Source: Bradyrhizobium campsiandrae (GTDB lineage Bacteria > Pseudomonadota > Alphaproteobacteria > Rhizobiales > Xanthobacteraceae). From it: a stretch of DNA of 61,429 nt. The stretch lies in contig NZ_JAANIH010000054.1 in assembly GCF_014529705.1 (NCBI RefSeq), positions 1 to 61,429 on the forward strand, read 5' to 3'. The position numbers were made by a program, and so were the translations under genes. Shown here in pieces: positions 17,481-26,554 of the stretch (within the stretch, counting starts at the first letter, position 1; the number at the start of each line of letters is the position of its first letter). The notes under the pieces were generated by a model. That model was not told where the DNA came from. It saw only the letters and a list, made by a program, of their open reading frames with translations, and ran no database searches.

Positions 17481-17543
17481 CGCGAGAGCTTGGGGCGCGT
17501 GCCGCGAACTCAACCGGTCGACAATGCGCCGGATCTCTCTGCG

Positions 17544-17624
17544 TCGTCATTGCGATCGCAGCGAAGCAATCCAGAATCTTTCCGCGGCGGCAGTCTGGAT
17601 TGCTTCGCTGCGCTCGCAATGACG
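17544..17624. repeat. REP-like inverted repeat (CATTGCGA...AGCGAAGCAATCC family)
   Basis: Left half GTCATTGCGATCGCAGCGAA, reading on to GCAATCCAGA, is mirrored by TCTGGATTGCTTCGCTGCGC followed by TCGCAATGAC. The same element recurs at 50599-50677. It lies between the convergent genes 16938-17480 and 17714-18007. Confidence 0.85.
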
Positions 17625-17651
17625 GAGAGCGGAAAGAAAGCCCCACAACGC

Positions 17652-17687
17652 AAAAAGCGCGACAGCCTTTCGGCCATCGCGCTTTCT
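17652..17687 (-). terminator. intrinsic terminator after the 97-residue protein gene
   Basis: On the minus strand AAAGCGCGA pairs with TCGCGCTTT around a 14-base middle that itself contains GGCCGAAAGGCTG, and the stem runs into TTTTTG. It sits 27 bases past the stop of 17714-18007. Confidence 0.8.
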
Positions 17688-17713
17688 GCACACATCGGAG
17701 GCTTTTAGAAGAC

Positions 17714-18007
17714 TTACGCCGCGTCGGCGTCGGTCTCGGCGGCCGGCGCCGGCTTGGGACGGCGCGGCAGCGGGAAGGCTTCGCTCTCATAGAGGGAGCG
17801 GATGCCGTTCTGGTCGAAACGGGCTTCCTCGACCTGGAGATACGCGCCATTCAGCGAATCCGTCGGCAACTGCTCCATCGCGAACTGCACGGCCTCAGCC
17901 GCGGTGCCGAACCGGCGATAGGTGAAGCCGGCGCGCTTCTTCTTGCGGATCGCAGCGGGGAAGAGTTCGGCGGAAGTGTTGAAGTTGAACGGACGCAGTG
18001 GACGCAT
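17714..18007 (-). CDS. small conserved protein of unknown function
   Basis: 97 residues, begins MRPLRPFNFNTSAELFPAAI at ATG 18007 with GAGGT nine bases upstream. The centre (FTYRRFGTAAEAVQFAMEQL, then YLQVEEARFDQNGIRSLYES) looks like a compact alpha/beta fold of about 80 residues, followed by an Ala/Pro/Asp-rich tail. No signal peptide or membrane helix. I do not recognise the family by name. It has its own terminator (17652-17687). Confidence 0.75.
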   Translation of the reverse strand: MRPLRPFNFNTSAELFPAAIRKKKRAGFTYRRFGTAAEAVQFAMEQLPTDSLNGAYLQVEEARFDQNGIRSLYESEAFPLPRRPKPAPAAETDADAA

Positions 18008-18219
18008 GGTCAAAGACCTCGTGATCTTCTCTGGGGCTTTAAGCGCGTGGGGTTGGGGAGGGCAGGGGCCGCAATGGCGCGGGCCCGCCGCATGTCATTT
18101 TCGCCCCCTAATATAGGCTGTTTTGACAGAAATGCGACCCCTGCGATGGGAGATGATGAATCCACGCATGGCAGCCCCGCAGAGGGGATAATATAAGTGA
18201 TATCAATCGCTTAAGTGGT

Positions 18220-18384
18220 TTATAATTTGCCGGCAAGCAACAGGACGATCAGCACCACGAGTACGACGCCGCCGATGCCCATGCCGGAATGGCCCATGCC
18301 GTAGCCATAGCCGCCGATCCGGCCGGACAGGCCGCCCAAGAGATAGATGATCACCAGGATGATCAGGATGGTCCCGAGTGACAT
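18220..18384 (-). CDS. DUF3309-like 54-residue membrane peptide
   Basis: Tiny membrane protein beginning MSLGTILIILVIIYLLGG at ATG 18384, with AAGGAGAG upstream. Two hydrophobic helices flank a Gly/Tyr-rich turn (RIGGYGYGMGHSGMG), the DUF3309 pattern. The in-frame extension to 18543 overlaps msrB and is not used. Lies downstream of msrA-msrB on the same strand. Function unknown. Confidence 0.82.
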   Translation of the reverse strand: MSLGTILIILVIIYLLGGLSGRIGGYGYGMGHSGMGIGGVVLVVLIVLLLAGKL

Positions 18385-18503
18385 GGCGCTCTCCTTGGCC
18401 GCCTCCCTGGCGGCCGCCGGATCAGGCGCAACGGCCGCGCCGCCACAGAAGAAAAGCACATCGTGCCGCCGGGTTCCATGGCGGAACCCGGCGGCACGTC
18501 GTC

Positions 18504-18935
18504 TTATTTCGGCTCGAGCTTCAGCGCTGCCGAGTTGATGCAATAACGCAGGCCGGTCGGCCCGGGACCATCAGGGAAGACATGGCCGAGATGGCCGCTG
18601 CATTTGGAGCAGAGCACCTCGGTGCGGATCATGCCGTGGGTCGTATCCCGCTCCTCGTCGATATGGCTCTCGACGGCAGGGGCGGTGAAGCTCGGCCAGC
18701 CGCAGCCGGAATCGAACTTGGCGTCGGATTCGAACAGTTCGTTGCCGCAGCCGGCGCAGACATAGGTGCCGGCACGATGGTCGTGTTCATACTCGCCCGT
18801 GAAGGGACGCTCGGTCGCCTTCTCGCGCAGCACCGCATATTGCATCGGCGTCAATTCGCGCCGCCACTGCTCTTCGCTCTTGATGACCTTGTCGGTGGTT
18901 TTGGTCTCTGTGGTTTTTGTCTTGGTGTCGGGCAT
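18504..18935 (-). CDS. msrB: peptide-methionine (R)-S-oxide reductase
   Basis: Repairs methionine-R-sulfoxide in proteins. 143 residues from ATG 18935 (GGGAGA upstream). Zinc-binding CxxC pairs lie at Cys60/63 and Cys109/112, the conserved SGCGWPSF at about 77-84, and the catalytic Cys132 in RYCINSAALKL. There is no signal peptide, so it should act in the cytoplasm, unlike the exported MsrA encoded 31 bases upstream in the same operon. The N-terminus has a Thr/Lys-rich stretch before the domain. Confidence 0.95.
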   Translation of the reverse strand: MPDTKTKTTETKTTDKVIKSEEQWRRELTPMQYAVLREKATERPFTGEYEHDHRAGTYVCAGCGNELFESDAKFDSGCGWPSFTAPAVESHIDEERDTTHGMIRTEVLCSKCSGHLGHVFPDGPGPTGLRYCINSAALKLEPK

Positions 18936-18966
18936 GGGTCTCCCGTTGTGTCTGATGACCTTGCGA

Positions 18967-19668
18967 TCAGTTGGTGGCCTTGCTGGCACTCACCAGCGTC
19001 GGCTTCTCAATGTAGTTATCCGCGAACAGCTTTTTCAGGTTCTCGACCTTCGGGATGTCGTTATAGGCGATGTAGGGCTGGTTCGGGTGCAGCGTCAGAT
19101 AGTCCTGGTGGTAGGCCTCGGCCGGGTAGAACGCTTCCAGCGCACTGATCTTGGTCACGATCGGCTTGCTGAACACCTTGGCGGAGTTGAGCTGGGCGAT
19201 ATAGGCCTCCGCGACCTTCTTCTGCTCGTCGGAGGTGGTGAAGATCGCCGAGCGATATTGCGTGCCGGTGTCCGGGCCCTGGCGGTTGAGTTGGGTCGGG
19301 TCGTGCGCCACCGAGAAGTAGATCTGCAGGATCTTGCCGTAGGAGATCTTCTTCGGGTCGAACTTGATCTCGACCGACTCGGCGTGACCGGTGCGGCCGG
19401 TCGAGACGGTCTCGTAATCCGCCGTCGCCTTGGTGCCGCCGGCATAACCGGAGACCGCGTTGACGACGCCGGCGGTGTGCTGGAATACGCCCTGCACGCC
19501 CCAGAAGCATCCCCCAGCGATGACCGCGGTCTGGATGCCGGTCGCGGGGCTTGCGTCCATCGCGGGGGCGGGAATCACGACGGCGTCTTCCGCGGCCCGG
19601 GTCGGTAGGGCAAAGCCCAGCGACAGGACGGCGGTGGCGGCGAGCAGGGACAGGACGGAGCGGCGCAT
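18967..19668 (-). CDS. msrA: peptide-methionine (S)-S-oxide reductase, exported
   Basis: Repairs methionine-S-sulfoxide. 233 residues: Sec signal peptide of about 25 residues (LPTRAAE), then the MsrA domain with catalytic GGCFWG at residues 52-57 (Cys54), GYAGGTK, and YHQDYL near the end. The leader implies a periplasmic enzyme protecting exported proteins from oxidation. ATG 19668. First gene of an msrA-msrB operon. Confidence 0.95.
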   Translation of the reverse strand: MRRSVLSLLAATAVLSLGFALPTRAAEDAVVIPAPAMDASPATGIQTAVIAGGCFWGVQGVFQHTAGVVNAVSGYAGGTKATADYETVSTGRTGHAESVEIKFDPKKISYGKILQIYFSVAHDPTQLNRQGPDTGTQYRSAIFTTSDEQKKVAEAYIAQLNSAKVFSKPIVTKISALEAFYPAEAYHQDYLTLHPNQPYIAYNDIPKVENLKKLFADNYIEKPTLVSASKATN

Positions 19669-19916
19669 GGCGGATCCTCTTATCAGAAGGCCTGACAGTC
19701 TAGGGCGGTTGAGGGCGGGCGAACAGCCTGCCCGGCAATTTCGGACACTCCAGATACGGACGTGCCGGGCGATTGTTACAGCCGGCGCGACACGAGTCCG
19801 TGAAAAGGGGCCCCACCTTGCGGCCCGGCTTGGCGGGTGGGGGAACCCCAGGCTAGATGAACCGGCGTGATCGCTGATCGACTTAAAATGGTGGTGGCTG
19901 GAGCTGATCTGACAAC

Positions 19917-21605
19917 ATGCTGCGCGTCATCCCTCTGACATCAGTCGTACTCCTCTGCGGCGTCGCGATCGCCACGGCTGACCCCCAACTCGGCGACGAC
20001 CTCGCCACCTGCCGCGACCGCCAGGCGGATTTTCAGGCGCGTGTGACGGCTTGCGAAAACCTGCTCAGCGCCGACCGGCTCACCGGCAAGGACAAGGCCG
20101 TTGCGCTCACCGTGCGCGGCAATGCGATGGTCAACAAGCGCGACTACGTCCACGCGATCGAGACCTTGTCCATTGCCGTTGGGCTCGATCCCGACAACGT
20201 CGTCACGCTCAACTCGCGGGGCATCGCCTATGAGCGAACCGGCCAGGACGACCTCGCGATGGCCGACTACAATCTGGCGCTTCAGAAGCGCCCGACTTAC
20301 GGCGTTCCCTACAACAATCGCGGCACCATCCAGCTGCGCAGGGGCGCGCTGCAAAGCGCGCTCGACGATTTCAGCCTGTCGATCAAATACACGCCCAAAT
20401 TCCTGCTCGCCTGGACCAATCGGGCCCGCGTGCGCACGCTCATGAAGGACTATGACGGCGCCATCGCCGATTTTGCCGAGGCCGAGAAGATCGATCCGAC
20501 CGCGCAGCAGATCGCCGGCAACCGCTGCACCACCTACGGCCTGATGGGCAAGTATGACCAGGCCTTTGCCGACTGCAACGCCCTGATCGAGCGGCAGCCG
20601 AAGAATGTCTATGCCATCAACAATCGCGCTGAAGTCTATTTCATGAAGGGCGATCTCGACGCCGCGCTGAAGGATTACAACGCGGCGCTTCAGCTCAATC
20701 CGAACAGTGTCCGCGCGCTTTCCGGCCGCGGCCAGATCTACGAGCGCAGGAAGGATCTCGCCCAGGCCCGCGCTGACTATCGCTCCGCGGCCTATTCGCT
20801 GACGAAATTCGACGAGCTCGACGTCGCGCGCGCCCGCGCCATCGCGCAGGAGCGGCTCGCGGCGCTGACGCCGCAAACGCCGGGGGCTGCGCCCACCGGG
20901 CGCCGCGTCGCGCTGGTGATCGGCAATGGGGCCTACAAGAACGTCCATGCCCTGCCCAATCCGCCGCGCGATTCGAAGCTGATCGCGGGCGTGTTGAAGG
21001 ATGTCGGCTTCCAGACCGTGATCTCGGTCAGCGATCTCACCCGCGACAAGTTCTTCGATGCGCTGAAGGCTTTCGCCGACGAGGCGGAGAAGGCCGATTG
21101 GGCCGTGGTCTATTATGCCGGCCACGGTTTCGAGATCGGCGGGGTGAACTACCTCGTGCCCGTCGATGCCAAGCTCGCCGTCGACCGGGACGCCGAGACG
21201 CAAGCCGTCGCGCTGGAGCAGGTGATCGCCGCGGTCGGCGCCGCAAGAAAAGTGCGCCTCGTGATCCTGGATGCCTGCCGCGACAATCCGTTCGCGCCGA
21301 CCATGCAGCACACGCTGTCGCTGAAGCTGGTCGACAAGGGCTTTTCCAACATCGAGCCCGGTGCCGGCTTCATGGTGGTCTACGCCGCCAAGCACGGCGA
21401 GACCGCGATCGACGGCGACAATGGCGCCGACAGCCCGTTCTCCACCGCGCTCGCCCGTGAGATCAAGGTGCCGAAGATCGAGATCCGGAAATTGTTCGAC
21501 ATCGTCCGCGACGACGTCTGGAGCGCGACCAGGCACGAGCAGCAGCCGTTCACGTACGGCTCGCCGCCGGGACGGGAGGATTTCTATTTCGTGGCGGGGA
21601 AGTGA
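19917..21605 (+). CDS. exported TPR protein with C-terminal caspase-like (C14) protease domain
   Basis: 562 residues. Signal peptide about 1-21. Residues about 60-300 hold roughly six to seven TPR repeats (AVALTVRGNAMVNKRDYVHA, LNSRGIAYERTGQDDLAMAD, AINNRAEVYFMKGDLDAALK). From about 328 a caspase/metacaspase domain starts with GRRVALVIGNGAYKNVHALP. The catalytic pair is intact: His403 in VVYYAGHGFE and Cys454 in LILDACRDNPF. It is predicted to be a periplasmic or secreted cysteine protease whose TPRs bind partners. Related bacterial proteins are widespread in rhizobia but poorly understood. Start at ATG 19917 is weakly supported (GGAG is 13 bases off). It stands alone in its own transcription unit. 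Confidence 0.88.
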   Translation: MLRVIPLTSVVLLCGVAIATADPQLGDDLATCRDRQADFQARVTACENLLSADRLTGKDKAVALTVRGNAMVNKRDYVHAIETLSIAVGLDPDNVVTLNSRGIAYERTGQDDLAMADYNLALQKRPTYGVPYNNRGTIQLRRGALQSALDDFSLSIKYTPKFLLAWTNRARVRTLMKDYDGAIADFAEAEKIDPTAQQIAGNRCTTYGLMGKYDQAFADCNALIERQPKNVYAINNRAEVYFMKGDLDAALKDYNAALQLNPNSVRALSGRGQIYERRKDLAQARADYRSAAYSLTKFDELDVARARAIAQERLAALTPQTPGAAPTGRRVALVIGNGAYKNVHALPNPPRDSKLIAGVLKDVGFQTVISVSDLTRDKFFDALKAFADEAEKADWAVVYYAGHGFEIGGVNYLVPVDAKLAVDRDAETQAVALEQVIAAVGAARKVRLVILDACRDNPFAPTMQHTLSLKLVDKGFSNIEPGAGFMVVYAAKHGETAIDGDNGADSPFSTALAREIKVPKIEIRKLFDIVRDDVWSATRHEQQPFTYGSPPGREDFYFVAGK

Positions 21606-21608
21606 GTT

Positions 21609-21698
21609 TGTAGGGTGGGTTAGCGCAGCGTAACCCACCTCTTCTTTCTCCGCCGAGAACAACAGTGGTGGGTTACGCTGCGCTAACCCGCCCTACGA
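21609..21698. repeat. REP-like inverted repeat (GTAGGGTGGGTTAGCG family)
   Basis: Left half TGTAGGGTGGGTTAGCGCAG, then CGTAACCCACC, mirrors the right half GGTGGGTTACGCTGCGCTAA, then CCCGCCCTACGA. It is related in its ends (GTAGGGTGGG...CCCTACG) to the family at 5281-5372 but with a different core. Lies between convergent genes and can act as a two-way terminator. Confidence 0.82.
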
Positions 21699-21701
21699 TC
21701 T

Positions 21702-22817
21702 TCAAACCACGATGCTGAGCCGTTTCGCCGCCCGCGTAATGCCCGTGTACAGCCACCGCGCCCTGCTATCCTGAAACGCAAAGCTCTCGTCGAACAGCAC
21801 GACGTCGTCCCATTGCGAGCCCTGCGATTTGTGCACGGTGAGGACGTAGCCGTAGTCGAACTCGTCGTAGGGCTTGCGCTGCTCCCAGGCGATCTGCTCG
21901 ACGCCGCCCTCGAAACAATCGGCGCGCACCGACACCTTCGTCACCTTGTGGCCGAAATCCTCGTCCGGCGACAGCCGCATCGACAGGATGCGCGACTTGG
22001 AGCGCGAGGTGTTGCGCGACTTGACGCGCCACAGACCCCCGTTGAACAGGCCCTTCTTGCGGTTGTTGCGCAGGCACACCAGCTTGTCGCCGGCGACCGG
22101 AAAGACGTCCTCGATGTTCTGGCGCTGACGCACCCGCATGTTGTAGGCGCGGCGGGTGTTGTTGCGGCCGACCAGCACCTGGTCGGCGCCCATGACGCGA
22201 TCGGGATCGAGCTCCTTGCGCGACACCACCTCGCTCTCGCCGTAGCGGCCGATGTCGAGCTCGCGTCCCTCGCGCACGTCCATCGACATCCGCACGATCG
22301 GATCGTCCTGGGCCTGGCGGTGCACCTCGGTCAGCATCGCGTCCGGCTCGGAATTGGTGAAGAAGCCGCCGCCCTGGATCGGCGGCAGCTGGGCCGGATC
22401 GCCCAGCACCAGCAGCGGACATTCGAACGACATCAGGTCGCGGCCGAGCTCGGCATCGACCATCGAGCATTCGTCGATCACGATCAGCTTTGCTTTTGAT
22501 GCCGGCGCGTCGTCCCAGAGCTCGAAGCTCGGCTGCTCCTCGCCGGATTCCCGGGCGCGGTAGATCAGCGAATGGATGGTGGAGGCCTCGTCGCAACCCT
22601 TGTTGCGCATGACGAGCGCCGCCTTGCCGGTGAAGGCGGCAAACTTCACCTCGCCGTCGACGCCCTCGGCGATGTGCCGCGCCAGCGTGGTCTTGCCGGT
22701 GCCGGCAAAGCCGAACAGACGGAACACCGGCGGGGTGCCGTTACGTCCGGGTTTTGCCTTGAGCCAGTCGCCGACGGCTTTGAGCGCGGCATCCTGATGC
22801 GGGGTGAAAGTGGCCAT
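21702..22817 (-). CDS. RecD/Dda-like superfamily 1 DNA helicase
   Basis: 371 residues, short for a helicase and similar in size and motif order to RecD2-core or phage Dda-type enzymes. Walker A GFAGTGKTTLA at about 36-46, Walker B VIDECSMVD at about 114-121, GDPAQLPPI (motif III), and the C-terminal UvrD-like motif YVLTVHKSQGSQWDDVVL with a final YTGITRA. Cytoplasmic 5'-3' helicase activity is expected; a DNA repair role is inferred only from the family. ATG 22817 begins MATFTPHQDA. No partner genes (recB/recC, adnA) nearby. Confidence 0.88.
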   Translation of the reverse strand: MATFTPHQDAALKAVGDWLKAKPGRNGTPPVFRLFGFAGTGKTTLARHIAEGVDGEVKFAAFTGKAALVMRNKGCDEASTIHSLIYRARESGEEQPSFELWDDAPASKAKLIVIDECSMVDAELGRDLMSFECPLLVLGDPAQLPPIQGGGFFTNSEPDAMLTEVHRQAQDDPIVRMSMDVREGRELDIGRYGESEVVSRKELDPDRVMGADQVLVGRNNTRRAYNMRVRQRQNIEDVFPVAGDKLVCLRNNRKKGLFNGGLWRVKSRNTSRSKSRILSMRLSPDEDFGHKVTKVSVRADCFEGGVEQIAWEQRKPYDEFDYGYVLTVHKSQGSQWDDVVLFDESFAFQDSRARWLYTGITRAAKRLSIVV

Positions 22818-22906
22818 GACTGTCTTGAGGAAGGGCGAAACGAAGCGATTCGCCGGACCTCAAAACTAACCATTCGCCCCGCCCGTTCAAGCGGCCCGGA
22901 TCGGCC

Positions 22907-23560
22907 CTATTGCCACCCCGGCACGCCGCGCATGTCGGGCAGGTGGTGGGCGATGCCCTTGTGGCAGTCGATGCAGGTCTTCTCGCCGGAAAACAGGAAG
23001 CGCTGGTGCGCCACCGAGGCCCGCGGCGACTGCTTGGTGATGTCCATGGAATCGGCGCTGTGGCAGTTGCGGCATTCCAGGGAATCATTGGCCTTGAAGC
23101 GCGCCCATTCATGGGCCGCCAGCTCGAGCCGGTGATCCAAAAACTTCTCGCGGGTGTCGATCGTGCCGAAGATCTTGCCCCAGACCTCCTTGGAGGCCTG
23201 CATCTTGCGCGCGATCTTGTCGGTCCAGTTGTGCGGCACGTGGCAGTCGGGGCAGGTCGCACGCACGCCTGATCTGTTGGAGAAGTGGATGGTCGATTTC
23301 AGCTCGGCGAAGACGTTGTCCTTCATCTCGTGGCAGCCGGTGCAGAATTTCTCGGTGTTGGTCAGCTCCAGCGCGGTGTTGAAACCGCCCCAGAAGATCA
23401 CGCCGGCGGCAAAGCCTGCGAGCACCAGCGTGCCGAGCGCGAACACGGTGCTCGGCCGCGACAGCACGCCCCACAGCTCGAGCGCGAAATCCCACACGCG
23501 CGCGATGAAGCCACGCTTGGCTTTCAGCTCCGCATCGGGCTCGTCAGCGGTCGTCGTCAT
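22907..23560 (-). CDS. napC: NapC: membrane tetrahaem cytochrome c quinol dehydrogenase
   Basis: Takes electrons from membrane quinol and passes them to NapB/NapA. 217 residues from ATG 23560, which overlaps the napB stop by 4 bases. One N-terminal helix at about 40-60 anchors it. Four CxxCH haem sites lie at residues 73-77, 103-107, 163-167 and 196-200, the NapC/NirT arrangement. The longer open frame to 23785 overlaps napB and is not used. Last gene of napEDABC. Confidence 0.96.
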   Translation of the reverse strand: MTTTADEPDAELKAKRGFIARVWDFALELWGVLSRPSTVFALGTLVLAGFAAGVIFWGGFNTALELTNTEKFCTGCHEMKDNVFAELKSTIHFSNRSGVRATCPDCHVPHNWTDKIARKMQASKEVWGKIFGTIDTREKFLDHRLELAAHEWARFKANDSLECRNCHSADSMDITKQSPRASVAHQRFLFSGEKTCIDCHKGIAHHLPDMRGVPGWQ

Positions 23561-24027
23561 CGCCGGCCACCCGGGCTTGCGCGCGAGAGCAGCGTGTCGA
23601 TGTCGGTGAAGTCGTTGCTGACGGGCGGGTTGGCGGTGTTCTGCGGCACGTGGCATTCCGTGCAGAAGAAGCGGCGCGGCGACATCGAGGCCAGGAACTG
23701 GCCGTCGCGGTCCATGAAGTGGGTGATCGAGACCATCGGCGCCTGCGATTCCGCGGTGCGCGCGCGGGCGTGGCAGGACAGGCACTTATTGCCGTTGAGG
23801 TCGATCTGGTAGCCGTCGATATTGTGCGGGATGACGGGCGGTTGCTCCGGATAGTTCCGCGACTCCCGTTCGGAGGTGTTGCGGTTCGGCAGCATTGGCG
23901 GCGCCGGCCCCTCGTCATTGAGCGGGGTCGGGCCGCGCAGGCCGGAGCTTATCGTCTGCGCGGTCAACGAGCTCGCGCCCGCGGCGATCGCGACGGCGAG
24001 CAGGGCGATTACGGATCGTTTCATCAT
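23557..24027 (-). CDS. napB: NapB: dihaem cytochrome c subunit of periplasmic nitrate reductase
   Basis: Small electron-transfer subunit of 156 residues. ATG 24027 overlaps the napA stop (ATGA); the next codon is also ATG. Signal peptide about 1-23 and two haem motifs, CLSCH at 82-86 and CTECH at 122-126. It forms the NapAB complex in the periplasm and receives electrons from NapC. Confidence 0.96.
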   Translation of the reverse strand: MMKRSVIALLAVAIAAGASSLTAQTISSGLRGPTPLNDEGPAPPMLPNRNTSERESRNYPEQPPVIPHNIDGYQIDLNGNKCLSCHARARTAESQAPMVSITHFMDRDGQFLASMSPRRFFCTECHVPQNTANPPVSNDFTDIDTLLSRASPGGRR

Positions 24028-26537
24028 GACACGTTCACCCGCTCGATGCGCACGGCGCATTTCTTGAAGTCTGTTTGCAGCGAGATCGGATCGGTGGCGT
24101 CGAGCGTGACCTTGTTGATCAGCTTGGATTCGTCGAACCACGGCACGAAGACGAGGCCGCGCGGCGGCCGGTCGCGGCCGCGCGTCTCGACACGGGCGCG
24201 GATGAAGCCGCGGCGCGAAACCACCTTCACCTCGTCGCCCCGTCGCAGCTTCATCTCCTGCGCATCATCAGGGTGCATGAAGCAGACGGCTTCCGGGAAC
24301 GCCTTGTAGAGTTCGGGCACGCGCCGCGTCATGGTGCCGGAATGCCAGTGCTCCAGCACGCGGCCGGTCGAAAGCCAGAACGGATACTCGTTGTCGGGCG
24401 ATTCCGCCGGCGGCTCGTAGGGCAGCGCGAAGATGCGCGCCTTGCCGTCAGGATAGCCGTAGAACTGCACGTCCGCGCCCTGCTTGACGTAGGGGTCGCT
24501 GCCCTCGCGGAAACGCCATTTGGTTTCCTGACCGTTGACGACGGGCCAGCGCAGTCCACGCTCGCGGTGATAGGCGTCGAACGGCGCGAGGTCATGACCG
24601 TGGCCGCGGCCGAAGCTGGCATATTCCTCGAACAGGCCCTTCTGCGCGTAGAAGCCGAAGGCCTTGGATTCGTCGTTGAGATAGCCCGCCTCGATGTCGC
24701 TCACCGGGAATTTGTCGACCTGGCCGTTCCTGTAGAGCACGTCGAACAGCGACTTGCCGCGGACCTCGGGTTTCTTGGCGATCAGCTCCTCGGGCCAGAC
24801 CTCCTCGGTCTTGAAGCGTTTTGAAAACTCCATGAGCTGCCAGAGGTCGGACTTGGCTTCCCCCGGCGCCTGGACGAGCTGGTGCCAGAACTGCGTGCGC
24901 CGCTCGGCGTTGCCATAGGCGCCTTCCTTCTCCACCCACATCGCGGTCGGCAGGATCAGATCGGCTGCGAGCGCGGTGACCGAGGGGTAGGCGTCCGAGA
25001 CCACGATGAAATTGTCGGGGTTGCGGAAGCCCGGATAGGTTTCCTCGTTGGCGTTCGGGCCGGCCTGCAGATTGTTGTTGACCTGCACCCAATAGGCGTT
25101 GATCAGGCCGTCCTTCAGCATCCGGCTCTGCAGCACGGCGTGCGCGCCGGGCTTGTCCGGAATGGTGCCCTCGGGCAACTGCCAGATGTGTTCGGCCTTG
25201 GCGCGGTGCTCCTTGTTGGTCACCACCATGTCGGCGGGCAGGCGGTGCGAGAAGGTGCCGACCTCGCGTGCGGTGCCGCAGGCGGAGGGCTGGCCGGTCA
25301 GCGAGAACGGGCTGTTGCCGGGCGAGGAGATCTTCCCGGTCAGGAGATGGATGTTGTAGACGAGGTTGTTGCACCAGACGCCGCGGGTGTGCTGGTTGAA
25401 GCCCATGGTCCAGAACGAGACCACCTTGGTCTTCGGGTCGGCATAGAGCTCGGCAAGCGCCTCCAGCCGGTTCAGCGGCACGCCGGACATCTCGGCCGCC
25501 TTCTCCAGCGTGTAATCCGACACGAACTTGACGAACTCGTCATAGCTCATGTCGGTGGAGTCGTTGGCCTTGGCCGCGCCCGTCGCCTTCTTCTGCAGCG
25601 GATGCTCGGGCCGCAGGCCGTAGCCGATGTCGGTCTGGCCCCTCCTGAACGTCGTATGCGCGGCGACGAAATCCTTGTTGACGCGGCCGGTCTTGATGAT
25701 GTGGTTGGCGATGGCGTTGAGGATGTAGAGGTCGGTCTGCGGCTTGAACACCATGCCGATGTCGGCGAGGTCGAACGAGCGGTGCTCGAAGGTCGAGAGC
25801 ACGGCGACGCGGACATGCGGCGCCGACAGCCGCCGGTCGGTCAGGCGCGTCCACAGGATGGGATGCATCTCCGCCATGTTGGAGCCCCACAGCACGAAGG
25901 CATCGGTCGCCTCGATGTCGTCGTAGCAGCCGGCCGGCTCGTCGATGCCGAAGGTGCGCATCATGCCGGCGACGGCCGAGGCCATGCAGTGCCGCGCATT
26001 GGGGTCGATGTTGTTGGTGCGGAAGCCGGCCTTGAACAGTTTCGAGGCGGCATAGCCCTCCCAGATCGTCCACTGGCCGGAGCCGAACATGGCGACGCCG
26101 TTCGGCCCGCGCTTCTTCATCGCCTCCTTCCACTTCACCTCCATGATGTCGAAGGCTTCGGTCCAGGTGACCGGCGTGAAGTCGCCGTTCTTGTCGTATT
26201 TGCCGTCTCTCTTGCGCAGCATCGGCTGCGTCAGCCGGTCGTGGCCGTACATGATCTTGGAGAGGAAATAGCCCTTGACGCAGTTGAGGCCGCGATTGAC
26301 CTCGGCCTTGATGTCGCCATGGGTGGCGACGACGCGGTTCTCCTTGGTCGCGACCATCACCGAGCAGCCGGTGCCGCAGAAGCGGCAGGCCGCCTTGTCC
26401 CATTTCAGTTCCGAGACCTCGCGTTCGGCGACGAGGTTGGCGGCAAGCGAAGGCGCCGGCATGCCGGCGGCGGCCGCCGCGATCGCGGCAGCCTCCAGCT
26501 TCAGCATCTGGCGGCGGTCGAGCTTCGGTGATGTCAT
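24024..26537 (-). CDS. napA: NapA: catalytic molybdopterin subunit of periplasmic nitrate reductase
   Basis: Reduces nitrate to nitrite with a Mo-bis-MGD centre and one 4Fe-4S cluster. 837 residues from ATG 26537, which has GGGAGAG upstream. It starts with a twin-arginine leader (KLDRRQMLKLEAAAIAA). Cluster cysteines are C51, C54, C58 (CRFCGTGC) and C86 (NCVKGY). The molybdenum-ligand Cys is in NARHCMASAV near residue 184. C-terminal molybdopterin-binding domain includes STGRVLEHWHSGTMTRR. The N-terminal extension of the open frame to 27002 overlaps napD and is spurious. Between napD and napB. Confidence 0.98.
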   Translation of the reverse strand: MTSPKLDRRQMLKLEAAAIAAAAAGMPAPSLAANLVAEREVSELKWDKAACRFCGTGCSVMVATKENRVVATHGDIKAEVNRGLNCVKGYFLSKIMYGHDRLTQPMLRKRDGKYDKNGDFTPVTWTEAFDIMEVKWKEAMKKRGPNGVAMFGSGQWTIWEGYAASKLFKAGFRTNNIDPNARHCMASAVAGMMRTFGIDEPAGCYDDIEATDAFVLWGSNMAEMHPILWTRLTDRRLSAPHVRVAVLSTFEHRSFDLADIGMVFKPQTDLYILNAIANHIIKTGRVNKDFVAAHTTFRRGQTDIGYGLRPEHPLQKKATGAAKANDSTDMSYDEFVKFVSDYTLEKAAEMSGVPLNRLEALAELYADPKTKVVSFWTMGFNQHTRGVWCNNLVYNIHLLTGKISSPGNSPFSLTGQPSACGTAREVGTFSHRLPADMVVTNKEHRAKAEHIWQLPEGTIPDKPGAHAVLQSRMLKDGLINAYWVQVNNNLQAGPNANEETYPGFRNPDNFIVVSDAYPSVTALAADLILPTAMWVEKEGAYGNAERRTQFWHQLVQAPGEAKSDLWQLMEFSKRFKTEEVWPEELIAKKPEVRGKSLFDVLYRNGQVDKFPVSDIEAGYLNDESKAFGFYAQKGLFEEYASFGRGHGHDLAPFDAYHRERGLRWPVVNGQETKWRFREGSDPYVKQGADVQFYGYPDGKARIFALPYEPPAESPDNEYPFWLSTGRVLEHWHSGTMTRRVPELYKAFPEAVCFMHPDDAQEMKLRRGDEVKVVSRRGFIRARVETRGRDRPPRGLVFVPWFDESKLINKVTLDATDPISLQTDFKKCAVRIERVNVS

Positions 26538-26554
26538 GATGGCTCTCCCGGCGC

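Noticed and set aside
16062..17513. 483-residue minus-strand frame ending in the cysteine-rich gene
   Set aside because: Only the last 81 codons (from ATG 16307) have a signal peptide and ribosome site; the rest is complementary to 16452-17480.
24882..26531. 549-residue plus-strand open frame opposite napA
   Set aside because: Antisense shadow of napA with Val/Gly/His-rich sequence and no motif.
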